Source: Rallus limicola (Eukaryota; Chordata; Aves; Gruiformes; Rallidae). Taken from it: a stretch of 64,000 bases of DNA. The stretch covers positions 66,010,783-66,074,782 of the forward strand of contig JAKCOZ010000002.1 in NCBI GenBank assembly GCA_022605955.1, given 5' to 3'. Position numbers and translations under genes: made by a program. This document shows positions 26,695-38,178 of this stretch, piece after piece; the first letter of the stretch is position 1, and each line of letters opens with the position of its first letter. Below the pieces are notes generated by a model. That model was not told the origin of the DNA, searched no databases, and saw only the letters and a list, made by a program, of their open reading frames with translations.

Positions 26695-28653
26695 AACAGT
26701 TGTGTAGGTGTAATTGGAGTTTGATAGGTAACCTTTTTGCAGAATAATCACTATTATACACGCAGATCCAATTTCCCAGTGTCCCAAGGGAAGAATATTA
26801 AAGTTATTATCAAGCTGGCTGCATGTTTATAATGCCATCTGACTGACAGAAACTGGATGTACATTCACAGAAGCCATCCCTTGTCCCTCTACTCCACCAG
26901 AACCCAGCCATGTAAAAATACAACATTGAAAAAGTACAAGAAATAGAATTTGAGTTTCATAAGCATTTTTTAAAGGATTAAAGGCTATTATTTCTCTTTG
27001 TTTCAGAATTATATCTACACAAATATGTACACAGGTGTTTATGAAGTTATGTATATATAATAATTCATAATCATGTAATTACAAATTGCATGTACCATAC
27101 ACACATACATTCCCAAACTCTTAAAAACAGAGGGCTTTAATTCCTGAGAGTTTGGGAATACTGGGATATGAACTTCATATGACAAAAGCAACAGTTACAG
27201 TCTAGAACACAGTTGAATTACAACTTAAATCCTCCACTCTGACACAATGGTTTGCTCTAACAAAGGTTTTAAGGGAACTAGAGTAGAAAATGTGGAATTC
27301 TAGATAAGAACACACTGCAAGTTACAGATGTTTTGAAAATTTGAATGAAAATGGCACTCCAATAATCAATCAGTGTGTACAGGAAGCTTGGGTATGTCTA
27401 TAAATAATAGACACTTTAATGTTGGCTGCTAGAAAACTATTACTGTTAACAAAAAATTAATTTAAAATCTTCATTACAGATACAACAGGTAGAAAAAATG
27501 ATAAATCATGTATAGCTTTTACCTTTATGTATAAATTTTTCACTTCAGAACTCTTTTCTCTGGTGTTTTTCAATATTTTGTGTAGACAGCACTGAAGAAG
27601 ATAATAACCACTCTTGTTCAAAGAAAAGTGAGTTTTTCAAGTTATGATGAGAGCATGTTTTGAGCTTTCGTTAGTGGAGTTTAATCCTATTTTTCTGAAG
27701 ATTAAAAAAAGACAAAAAACCCCAAGAAGGGAGAGAAAACAACAGTGGAGGTAAAAAACACAGTGTCTCTTTCTGGTATACAGTCTCGTTAATAACATCC
27801 CTGGTGAATGAGATATTGGGTGATATCCTTTGTCTTTCAGATGACTTAATGAAAAACATTATTTTCATTTGTTTTTTAATGTGGACGAGACTTTCTTATT
27901 GGCTTTCTTCCTAGCTTCTGACAAAGTAGCTTCTGTCATTTGCTTTCGGTGGTTTGTGCATTTTTCTAAACTTCAAATAATTATTTCTTCTGATTTTACA
28001 AAGTGACGTGTTTCTTTTCAGTGACCTTTCAGAAAATAATGTAGCTGTAAAGATTATTTACAGCAAAAAGGGTGATTTTTAGTTAATCTTAACAAACCTA
28101 CAAAGCAAATGAGATTTTCCTATTTGCAACTTTGTTTTGATCCCAAAACTCGATCACAAATTATTTATCATCTCTGTGGTTGTCTATTCTCTCCCCTTGC
28201 CCTACAAAGAGCATTCCATTATGATTTTCTTTCTCTCTTACCACTTCTGAGAAGAGTCCCTCTACTTGCAAGTAGACTATATGCGATATTGAGAAAAGTT
28301 GTCATGGAGGAAATATTTTTTAAATAGATGGAGTAGTGTGGAAAAATAGGCTAGGTCTTTTGTTTCAGAAAATACTCTTTTTAGTGCTCTGAATTTTGTA
28401 AGCTTCAGACTGCAGTTTATTGCTACAGTCCAACCAGCAGCAGTCAAAGTTATAGACAGCTGAACATTGCTTTCCTACTAAGAACAAAGAGAACTGAGCA
28501 TTACTCTAGTATTTGATGAGGGAAAGCTTAGTATTGATGAAAAATCTGAATAGAAAACAAAACTACGTCATGAATTCACAACACATCCACACTCATCTGG
28601 GCTCAGATTTAGCCAGCCGTCATTCATCCACAAGCTAGACATCCATTTTGTTA

Positions 28654-28658
28654 CCAAG
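28654..28658. repeat. Left target-site duplication CCAAG
   Basis: CCAAG immediately precedes the LTR that starts at 28659 and is repeated exactly at 29221-29225. A 5-bp duplication is usual for ERVL-type and some ERV1-type insertions, whereas ERVK insertions usually give 6 bp. Confidence 0.85.
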
Positions 28659-29220
28659 TGTCGTGGTTTCACCCCGGCTGTGGGCCGAGATCCACGCAGC
28701 TGCCTGCTCCTTAAAGTAAAAGAGCAGGGGAAGAGGGAAAGGGGGGGAGAAACAAAGGAAGAGAAAAGGAAGGAGCAAATAACTCCAAAACCAAGAAACT
28801 AAGAGGCCCGTGGGTTGGGATAAGGATAGTTTACTAAGATAACAGAAAGATAAAATATAACAATGCTAACAGGACTTTAGAGCAAAAGAATATGGAACTA
28901 TTGATACACAATGCAGTTTCTCACCGAACCACACAACTCAGGCCGCACCACCCAGAGCTGTCCCGGAACCCGACCGTCCCCCCAAGAAGCTCGCGTCCAA
29001 GAAACGCCCCTCTTCCTCCTCCCATCAGGCCCCTGTTATCCTGGGCAGGACGTAATTGGCATGGAATACTCTCTTTGGCCCATCTGGGTCACCTGTCCTG
29101 GCTTCGCTAAACTGAAAACATCAGGGTGTTATCAGCACTGCTTTCATTTTAACTCCCAAACACAGCATTCCATCTGCTGCTACAAATGAAGTTAACTCTA
29201 TCCTGACTGAAACCAGGACA
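28659..29220 (-). mobile_element. Complete solo LTR (562 bp) with 5-bp target duplication
   Basis: On the minus strand it begins TGTCCTGGTTTCAGTCAGGA at 29220 and ends AGCCGGGGTGAAACCACGACA-like at 28659, with the TG...CA termini of a retroviral LTR. Inside are ACACCCTGATGTTTTCAG, AGGACAGGTGACCCAGATGG, ATTCCATGCCAATTACG and TCCTTATCCCAACCCACGGG, the landmarks of this avian LTR family. Both flanks carry CCAAG. There is no internal retroviral sequence, so it is a solo LTR left by recombination between two LTRs. The intact termini and duplication suggest it is the youngest LTR in the window. It is GC-richer than its surroundings and has a G-quadruplex-type run at plus-strand 28727-28747. Confidence 0.93.
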
Positions 29221-29225
29221 CCAAG
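29221..29225. repeat. Right target-site duplication CCAAG
   Basis: This is an exact repeat of 28654-28658, directly following the LTR end at 29220. Confidence 0.85.
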
Positions 29226-30552
29226 TCACACGTGAAGCAGGCTAAGAATGACCATGTGCCACCCAGCCTGTGCAGCCTGCCCATCTCAGCTAGTGGCTAT
29301 ATATGAATTCTGAAAAGGGACAGAGAGAACCAACACCAATTCCACAGCTGGGAGGCTGCACACCAGAAGCACTGTTCTTCACATGCAGAACCTAAACAAT
29401 ATACCTTTTTTCACCTCCACCCCAATCCATAGTACTTTCTTCAAACAATACATCAGTAATTTCATGGACAATAGTAATCTGGAATGTCAGTGAAAATCAA
29501 AATTTAGTTGATATATGCCATCGATGCAGAAGCAAGTAATCAAAAGGAAAAGAACTGATTGTGTAGGAAGGCGTTACACTGTGTGACTTGAATTTTAAAA
29601 ACCTTTCCTTTTATTAGCTATATTAGCTAATTGACTTTTTCTTACTACTATCTCAAAACATGATGCTGTAAAAGAACATCATGCAGTGGTCATAATTACT
29701 TTGGAAAGAACAGCTCATTTTCTTCTTGAACATCCCTGTTGAATTCCAGCTGATGTCTCCTGATGGAGAGTACCTTCGCTCTGTTATGCTGATGAGCTTG
29801 TCCTGCAGACTCTCTCTGTTCCCAATATTTATTTATTACACATTTTGCCAGTCAAGGAACTTCTTCCACCCAGAAGTCCACTTTATAAAGTGTTGTAATA
29901 ACATCTAAAGATACGTTTCACTGGTCTTGAAATAGTATGTATAGAGTTCTAAAGTCATCCAACATAGCGGTATTTTTGAAGTGGTTTTACTCTACTGCCC
30001 AGTAACCACTGTTTATGGAATACACACAGAGTGCTACTCTGTTCCTCCTAATCATTTTGCTAAGCATCTGAATTTTAAGTAAGATTATGTAGGAGATTAA
30101 GAGCTGATTTAATTTTACAGTGTAAGTACTATAGCAGAATACTTACCACACACCAAATTCATTTTGCTCATTCTTTTTTTTTTTTGTCATCTTTTTCTTC
30201 AGGAGAATGTTATAAAATTACTGAAAAGCATCTCTTTTCTAGATTTTTTAGTGTCAAGGTGTTAAATCATATAATTTAAATTATGATAATTTATTAGATC
30301 TTATTACCAAGTCTACCACTTGCTCTTTGCTAATGTCACAGGGAAAAAAAACCCTTAAGGTACTGAACTTAGAAACATTTCCAGACAAAGCATTTCCTTA
30401 GTAGAAAGCAAAAGCTGTATTCTTGTTTTAAAGTAAATTTAGAAGACACGTTTCTATACCAACTAGTAGATAGTAAAAATAAAAAAAAATAATATTACAG
30501 TTTTAGTTCTTCATTCTATAGCTACCAGTGAAGAATACACAGTTTCAGAGGA

Positions 30553-30597
30553 CTCCCTTCCTCCTTCCCTCCCTCCCTTCCTCCCTTCCTTCCTTCC
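30553..30597. repeat. Pure pyrimidine CCTT/CCCT microsatellite, 45 bp
   Basis: The run is uninterrupted C and T built from CCTT and CCCT units. On the minus strand it holds four GGG runs (reverse of 30567-30569, 30571-30573, 30575-30577 and 30583-30585) with loops of 1, 1 and 5 bases. It therefore qualifies as a G-quadruplex motif and also as a possible triplex-forming tract. Confidence 0.9.
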
Positions 30598-30697
30598 ATT
30601 TCCTCTAATCTGAAATTTAATACAAGATTTACATCTGTCCTCTGCTGCTTTTCCTTTTATTTTTTTTAATTACTGGGATGTTTTAAAAGTTTTCATT

Positions 30698-30734
30698 AGC
30701 AGTTCACTATTGTTTATTCCTGCAGTGAACTGCT
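30698..30734. repeat. Perfect 11-bp inverted repeat with a 15-nt loop
   Basis: AGCAGTTCACT (30698-30708) is the exact reverse complement of AGTGAACTGCT (30724-30734). Two more G-U pairs would be possible outside the stem if it were transcribed from the plus strand. It lies outside any recognised transposon. Confidence 0.8.
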
Positions 30735-33700
30735 GGCAATAATTTGCCAAATAAATTGAAATCAAGGTCCAAGTTTTAATTGCAGTCTCTTCTTTAATGA
30801 CAATTATTTCTTTGTTAAACAGTCACGTTTTTTCCTCTTTCAGTGATGTTTGAGTTAGTGTCTAAGAATGTGGGTTTTTTACTTGTATCATGCTATTAAA
30901 TATTCTTCCTTTCCATGTTTTATATGGTACCTGTTTGGCACAAGAGGAATTTTACTGTCATAAGATCACTGGGAGTATTATTAACAAGTAACATTGTCAT
31001 TCTAGCAGTTATCATCTTCTAATCATTATTTTTGGTCATTGAAAGCAAGCAGGCACACAGAAATATGCATTTAAATGGCATCTCCTCTTTTTTACTATCA
31101 TTTTCTTTATCTGTATGCTGGTACATAGACACTTACAAATGAGCCTGTGTGGAACCAATTGGTCTTTGACTGATGCTCAGATGCAACAAAGATGCTCCTG
31201 CATAATCAGAGAAGAAGAATAGTTTTGCCTTCCTAAACTTGCAACAGGCAAAGGAAATTCACAGCTGAGGGGAGCTAAATAGAACTCTTCTTATCTTGCT
31301 CAGAAACACTCTCTTCTAAACTGCCTGACTGATCTTCACCATACCAGGTAACTAGATCCCCAAGTAAAAGCTTAGTTATTACAGCTGCAGTTTGAAGATT
31401 TGCCTTGCAGTCCCAAGTCAGCAACAGAGCGGGCACTGTGGGGAGTGGCAGAGTTAACTGAAAAGTAAAAATACCAAGAACAAACAGACTTACTGGGTCA
31501 AGGCATTTAAAATGGCCTGAAGAGAACACTTTCATCACTATTTTTCAGTCCTTCCTCTATTACTGCTCTCTTTAATCACTAAGACTTTCTCATCACCAGC
31601 AATTAAACCTCCTAAAAAAGAAATGTAGTTTCAGTAGCCTACAGTATCATCGAGTTTTCCCTGATACCTCTTTCTTAAATAAGAATGGCCCATGTTATCT
31701 GATGGCATTTTATAAACAGGTCAGAGAAGCAGAACTGGAGGTGGCCAGCAGAAAAGGCATCTTTCTGCTGTGCTGAAATGTTGTGGCCCTTGGACATTCT
31801 GGGTCTTGAAAATATATCTGGGAACAAGATTTGTGGAGCTACACACATATATCATCAGTCTAACAATTGATTTTTTACTGAAAGAAATTAGGTCCTGGTG
31901 ATCTCAGACAGCTTCAGGATTAAGGACCTACTATTTGAGATCACAGTTTTGGACTTCAACACTCAATATCTGCATGAATCCTGCTTAAGAAATCTTAATC
32001 TTTTACAATACCTGATCCCTGATCCAAGAGACTGCTTGCCTGCCAAGACCTGGCAAACTTTGGCCAGGGTAAAAATATCTAAGACAGTTCTTTTTGCCAT
32101 CTTTCTAATCAGAAGAGTAAAGCATTTTTGTAAAAGAAAGACTGTCTTAGTCTGCCAGCCAAATAGTCAGCAGAATGCAAATGGAGAAAGAGATAGAAGA
32201 TAAATGTGGCCGGGGAAGAAAAAGGAGACAGGGGAGAGAAAGAGAAAAGAAGGAATCCATATTACACTTTAAAATCTAGTGTTCTTCAAGTCAACTGCAG
32301 AAATGCCTCTGTCACTTATTTCAGACAGGATTTCTTTCAGAACAAGGTTGATGAAGGTCTAGTGGTGTTGTGATGCTCAGAGATGATGAGAGTAGCAGCT
32401 AGAAAGGCATGAAAACCTTGCTATCTTGGGTTCATCTGTCCCTGTAGCAGCAGCAGCAAGTGAAGGTCTACAAGAGGTGGATAGACTATTATATTGTTCC
32501 TCAGTTTGTCACAAGAGTTTTGATACATGTGTATTTAGTGCTTCTAGGTTGTCTGACAATCCTGAATACAAACCTGTGAAGGAGAAGATTTAGTCCATCT
32601 TTAAGCTGTTCCTGAATATTCACATTTGTTTGTTGAGCTATGCTAAATTTTTGTTTCCTAGGACTTGACAAACTTTCACATACTTCTGAACATCTGAGCA
32701 TATTTCTACCATTAAGTAACATGAACTGCTACACAAGCATCACACTGGAGTCCCAGCTCATGCCCAGAGCCTCTTAAATATCTTTCCAAGGGTAAACAGA
32801 GGGGCAAATGAAAAAAAAGGGGACCTGTCTCATTATAAAGCCAGATGGAACATGGCAAGCTTCCCTAGAAAGAAAAGAAAAAGATGTTGAAGATTAAAAA
32901 AAAGAAAAGATTTTCATCTTCCAGTAGGTTGTTCAAACTAATGGAATACAGAATATGGAAGTCTGGATGGGGGTCAACTGGATGCTCGTTGGGTAGTATT
33001 TTTGGTTTAGATCAGGTTTATGGCTGAGAAAAAGGCATAGTGAACAACACAAAAAGGGTGCTGGTTGATTTGAGACATTTTTTGCAACTGCAGTTACAGG
33101 GGGGTTTAGGAAATAACCATTTTGCATGCATGCAAAAAACCCGTCAGACAGATTTAGTCAACTTAAGCACTTCAGAAGTAGCTCTGTGCCCTGGTTAAGT
33201 TGATGGACCACTTATCTTTCTGAAATGACGAATTTCAGTTTTTATATACCAAATTCCATCCAGCCCTCTTGCAGCAGTTGTGCTAAACCTCAAAGGCCTT
33301 TTCTTAGCTCCTATTTTAAATTGTCTGGTCTACCTACTTAGTTTAGTATTCCTCCAGATCATAACACTGCTTAATGTAATGTGATGTGAGTCAAATGTCA
33401 GCTTGAATAACTGCTAAAATTAAATGACACTTTTTGGGACAGCCTAGGAATTAGAAATGGTAAATAAATATTCTGCTGTCAGCATGTCTCTGCATCAGAC
33501 TGATCAACAGTCTGGCCTTTCCCTGTTGGCGTACTCTGAACAGCAGCAATTTGGCTTTCACGTTTTAATAATACTAGCAAACATTATCAGGGGGTCTAGG
33601 GCTTTGAAATGGTAAGTATTCAGTCTCATAAAAGAGGTTATCCTTGGATAAAACAGGATGAGTACCATGATCTACAGGGACAAATCAAAACAATGTTGTC

Positions 33701-34214
33701 TGAAACACTATTTACGTGATATAAATAGTATTATTCTTGCCAAAGGAAAATGTAGTTAGTTACTGGACTCCACTGCAATGCTCTGTTAGAAGTACTTTTA
33801 CTTTGACTTGGCCATTCTTAACATCACTCAAGCACTTAGAATAATTTAGCAGATAAATTGAACAGAGGAACGCAGCTTACTTTAGTTTCTCAGAAATTAC
33901 CTCTAAACTTTGAGGTTTACTTTCAGAATTTGTAATTCATCACTGATTTAAATCAATGGTAATGCACTGAGATTACTGAAACTATGGTTTTAGACTCAGC
34001 TCTCATTCATGAAAATGCACGACTGAATTTAACCTCCTGTGACCCATCCTTGGGTTTTGGAGAACTTCAAGATGGAGGGTGATCTTAGTAAAGTCATGTC
34101 GTACTATATTTTCCCCCAGATATTTCATAGCACAAAATAAATTGTTTCAAGTTACAAAACACTCTCACAACTATTACTTCCCAAAGTAACTATCTGGCAT
34201 AGCTGGGAATTCGT

Positions 34215-34879
34215 GCAATTCTGCCTGTGGGGAAGAGACCAAGGTCTAGAAAACCTGACATAAGAAACAACTGAAGCCATCATACAAGCTGATGCAATCT
34301 CTGTGAAAACATTTTTTAAACCACCAAAAACTGCCACACAGGTGTTGGAGAAACAAAAAGAAAGAGTGAGAAGCAGCAGTGGAAACACCAAGAGCTGAAA
34401 AGGAGAAGAAGGAGAAGATGGTCCATGGCAGAGTATATACTCAGGAAGAACCACAGTGCATGGAGAGCCCAAGGAAATCTGTGAAGAGAAAGAGGCAGCA
34501 GAGGGGTGTCCTGATGGTAATCCCCATTTCCCACCTTCCTGTACTACATGGGGGTGGGAGAAGAGTAGAGGAGGTGTCTGGAGTGAAGGTGTGACATTGA
34601 TCAGGAAAAGTGCTTTTTTAATGTTTGTCTTTTCATTTCTTCCTATGCAAATTAGTAATTAAATACATATTGTGATTTGCAACAGATTAATGTTTCCCCA
34701 TGTCAAGTCTGTTTTGCTCATGATGGTAACTGCAAATAGATCTCCTTGTGTTTATCTTGGCCCATGATCTTTCATACCCCTTTTCTTCCTATTCTTTCTG
34801 CCCTCAGATGGCTGAGGAAGGCAGCAGTAAACAAGCAGCTGGATGAGGTTTAGCTGCTGGCTAAGGTTAACACACTACA
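34215..34879 (+). mobile_element. Degraded ERVL-type LTR
   Basis: The segment aligns by eye, in order, with the ERVL-type LTR at 1-525. Shared landmarks are a CCCATTTCCCACCTTCCTG region followed by a G-rich run, GTCAAGTCTGTTTTGCTCAT, ATAGATCTCCTTGTG, and a 3' end resembling GGTTAACACACTACA at 34865-34879. Many substitutions and small indels show that it is older than the copy at the window start. The 5' boundary is uncertain; a TGTGGGGAAG at about 34226 could be the real terminus. No target duplication was found, and no internal retroviral sequence adjoins it. Confidence 0.72.
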
Positions 34880-36823
34880 GACATAATCATTTTTCACATT
34901 GCTCTAGAAACAGAGGGGACCATTTCACCTGACATCCAAGAATAATCAGATGTTTTACTACAGCAAAAGGAAAACATTTCAAAGGTGCTTAGTAGGATGT
35001 CCACAATACACGTACCAGAAATATCATGTCAGAAAGGCTGTTCTGCAGATCAATAATGGACTGGCCACGCTGCAATGACACGAGCTGGTACTTTCCAAAG
35101 CAATATCTTCACAGCTTGATTCACTTGTGTAAATGTCACCAACCAGGCCCAAATTTCTGTGTTTTCTTTTGTTTCCTTGCTTTAGTCTTATAAAAAACTC
35201 CTGACAGAGATATGGGAACGATTTGCTAATGTCAGATGTCTCCATAATAGGATTGCAGCAATTCTCTAAAGTTCCAGTTTCCAGATGTACAGAATGTTCT
35301 TTCTCCCTCAGAAAGAGCAAGATTGTTTTTCTAGCACAGCTCAAAGAACAGGATAGATACCAAATCCCCTCTGGATGGCACTCTGGCTTAGAAACATCTT
35401 TTGCTGACCAGAGGGTAATTCAGTAAAAGTATGACTCAGCCATTCTGGCTACTAAGTAGAAGCTGTCCCAAGCAGCTGTAATCTGCTTTTTCTCTGACTG
35501 TTATTCTCTGACTAGATCTCCTACTATTGGAATAAAAAAAAAAAAAAAAATAAAAATGTTTTTCAGTAGGATTTCTTAAACTGCAGGATGAATCATATTT
35601 CAGTGCCAAGTATCCTTACTTACCTCCAGCCAGCAGTTTTGCCTCAAAAATGGACTATCAGGAAGACAAATCACTGGGAAGCTTGTGCTGCTACTCTTCA
35701 CAGAATCTCCTAAAAACTGAAATAAGTAATGTGGAATGCCAATCAAATATGTATGTCTCATGTTGAGAAGAGATTTTTGGACTATGGACAGAATGATCTG
35801 ATAACTTCTTCCATAGAACCAAGTGAGTTTATAAATTATTACAAGCCATCAGAAAATTGAAGTTCAGTCCATTTTAAATGGCTAATTTCCTATCCATAGC
35901 AAGGAGGTGTAGATCACTGACATGCAAAGTTAAATAATATTGAAATTATGACTTAGAGCAAGAAAATAGTTCCTGTAGAACAGTACAGAAAATGAGTCAA
36001 AGTTTAACATCAGTAAGAGACACCAAATTTTAAGTGGGAGCTCCAGGTAGCCTCCTACTATATTTTTTCTTCTAATAGCATCCAAAACCAAATTAAAAAG
36101 TATATGTTTTATGGTTGATGGGTCACTAACAAGCTTTGGACATTCTGCAAGGACACCTATTAGAGTCAAAGCATTGTCTTTCTTCCTTGAGCTCAAACAC
36201 AGGTACAGATACTGTATTCCATTCACAATAAAATGCATGCTGAAGCATTTCCACTAGATTTTAAGAATAGGAAAATTAAAAATAAAATAAAATCATAATG
36301 GAAATAGGAATGAAAACAGACTGAAACTGCATTGTATGTCTATGTTAGTAACTTTCACATACTTTGCATTTGTATTTTATCCTATTTAACTTATTTTGAA
36401 CTTCCTGGATGTGAATTTTTTTTCCATTCATCATTAATCATTCTTCTTTCTGTCTGGTGCTAAGTAATTACTTGATTAGTTTCAAAAGCCTTTATTAGTG
36501 CATGATGAACTGGTGAAGAAAATTATATAGAGACAATCTTTGCATAGTCTTTTGAAGATGATAAGCTCCATTTTCATCCTGTTCTGCTATATGAATCTGC
36601 TTCCTAATCTATGTCCAGTGAGAACTATGTTCTCAATATACATGTGCAAATCTGCTTCCTCAATGAAAATTTCACTCTGCCAATGGAATACACAGCTGTT
36701 CTGGAATGAAACAGCTTTAAGAGGAAGCATAGACCTTAGATTGTGAGAACAGCATCCAGTAGTGGAGAGAACACCAGGAAATTAACACTGGCATCAAGTC
36801 TGTATACATTGCTTACAGTATTA
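34880..36823. other. Gene-free stretch with a poly-A run
   Basis: About 1.9 kb with no gene. A 17-base A run at 35534-35550 follows AAT, giving an AATAAA-like string, but the sequence before it shows no exon or known retroposon. Open frames up to 106 codons (35024-35344 minus) have no recognisable domain. Confidence 0.6.
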
Positions 36824-37110
36824 CTGGGACATTTTCAAGAGCAGGTAGTAATAGGACAAGGGGTAATGGATTTAAGCTGATGGAGGGTAGATTTAGATGA
36901 GATATTAGGAATAAATTCTTCTTTATGAGGGTGGTGAGGCCCTGCCACAGGTTGCTCATCGATGTCATGCCTCCCTGTCCCTGGCAGTGTTCAAGGCCAG
37001 GTTGGATGGGGCCTTGAGCAGCCTGGGCTAGTGAGAGGTGTCCCTGCCCATGGCAGAGGGATTGAAAACAGATGGTCTTTGAGGTCCCTTCCAACCCAAG
37101 TGATTCTAGT
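36824..37110 (+). mobile_element. CR1 LINE 3' end
   Basis: This is a 5'-truncated CR1 in sense orientation. Landmarks in order are AATAGGACAAGGGGTAATGG, AGATGAGATATTAGGAATAA, GAGGGTGGTGAGGCCCTGCC, TTCAAGGCCAGGTTGGATGG, GGTGTCCCTGCCCATGGCAG and GGTCCCTTCCAACCCAAGTG, ending in GATTCTAG, the remnant of the ATTCTATG-type tail. The 93-codon minus-strand frame across it is an antisense reading of the repeat. Confidence 0.95.
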
Positions 37111-38127
37111 TGCCATGCAAAAATAACTCAAACTTCAAATTCTTCTAGAAGTCTTTGCTGCATGTTGATGTAGTTGTTAATAAACAAGAAAACATAGTTG
37201 ATGTGTCAGGCTAATTCTCTGCTATACTTCTCAGTCTATACTTCAAGAGGTCAATACAGATTATGAGATAGGTGAAACACAGAATGTAAAGTGACCTGTA
37301 TTTATGGAAAAACTGCAGCTGCAGTTGGACTCACAGTAATACCTAAAAGACGTGGGTACCTGCTGTTCACTGTTGCAAGGAAGTGTTTTTCCACTGTAGG
37401 CATGTTGCAGCATGTGCAGTTAATAATACTTTAAGCCTCAGGCCACCTCTTTTAACAACATCTTCAGATGAAGGACTTCTTCCTTACCCATCTCTAAGTT
37501 CTGTTAAGAGCTCCACTCAAATTTAAGTCTGAACATGGAAGTATAACATGAACAGGAGTTTTAAAAGTATTGGGAGGCAATTCAGAAGGAAAGAATGGAT
37601 CCCATGTGAATATACAAGGTTAATTAAAATACCAGAATTAGAGGTTTTCTTTCAAATAGATCACTGATTAGGCTGATAAGAGAATATTGTACACATACTC
37701 AGCATTAAAGAGCTCTCACAGAACACGAGGAGCTCCAAATACAATTGAAAGACCAAAGAAAGATGCCTCTGAAAAAGAGCCTTTTCAGATTATCATAAAG
37801 AGGATTACGTTATATAATGGAGTAAAGTGTCAAGTGCCCACCTAGGTAGAAGACATTGGCTACTCAAAGGATCAGTAATTCTCTAGCCACAAACACTACA
37901 AATAAACTGACTTTATACTTTAAACCACAGCCCTCACAGAGAAAACAAGCAGCAATGAAAAAACAGTGAGGAAAAACTGACGGTTTTCTACGTTTCCAAG
38001 TTAAACAGTAACATCTTCATTTTCTGAGTTTTCAGTCATGAACAGATACCCTTTTGAAAACCTGATATGGTTGGACTCATTCTTTTGGCTTCTATATTCC
38101 TGTATGAACATTAAATCTACTGCTTTA

Positions 38128-38178
38128 TGATATACAGTAGGTCATACTAGATAATCTCCTGGAATTTCCTCAATATCC
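38128..38178 (+). mobile_element. Possible ancient CR1-like 3' scrap
   Basis: GGTCATACTAGATAATCTCC followed by TGGAATTTCC resembles the ACTAGATGATCTCC...CCTTCC part that ends many CR1-group elements. The match is short and diverged, so this is only a suggestion. Confidence 0.3.

Larger units (their letters stand above)
20936..28658. other. Gene-free stretch
   Basis: About 7.7 kb with no credible gene or recognisable transposon. Open frames of 60-87 codons show no domains. It contains a canonical G-quadruplex motif (21747-21767), a perfect AT palindrome (26673-26694), copies of the A-run/CCCC motif at 24842-24852 and 27714-27725, and a conserved-looking AT-rich stretch at about 26310-26490. 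Confidence 0.6.
29226..34214. other. Gene-free stretch
   Basis: About 5 kb without a supportable gene. Contents that can be named are a poly-T run near 30174-30185, a pure pyrimidine microsatellite (30553-30597) and a perfect inverted repeat (30698-30734) within a conserved-looking AT-rich segment (about 30660-30830). The 101-codon frame at 31898-32203 and the 87-codon minus frame at 31275-31538 have no recognisable domains. Confidence 0.6.

Noticed and set aside
35534..35550. Poly(A) tail of a processed pseudogene
   Set aside because: The A run follows an AATAAA-like string, but nothing upstream resembles an mRNA or known retroposon, and no flanking duplication was seen.
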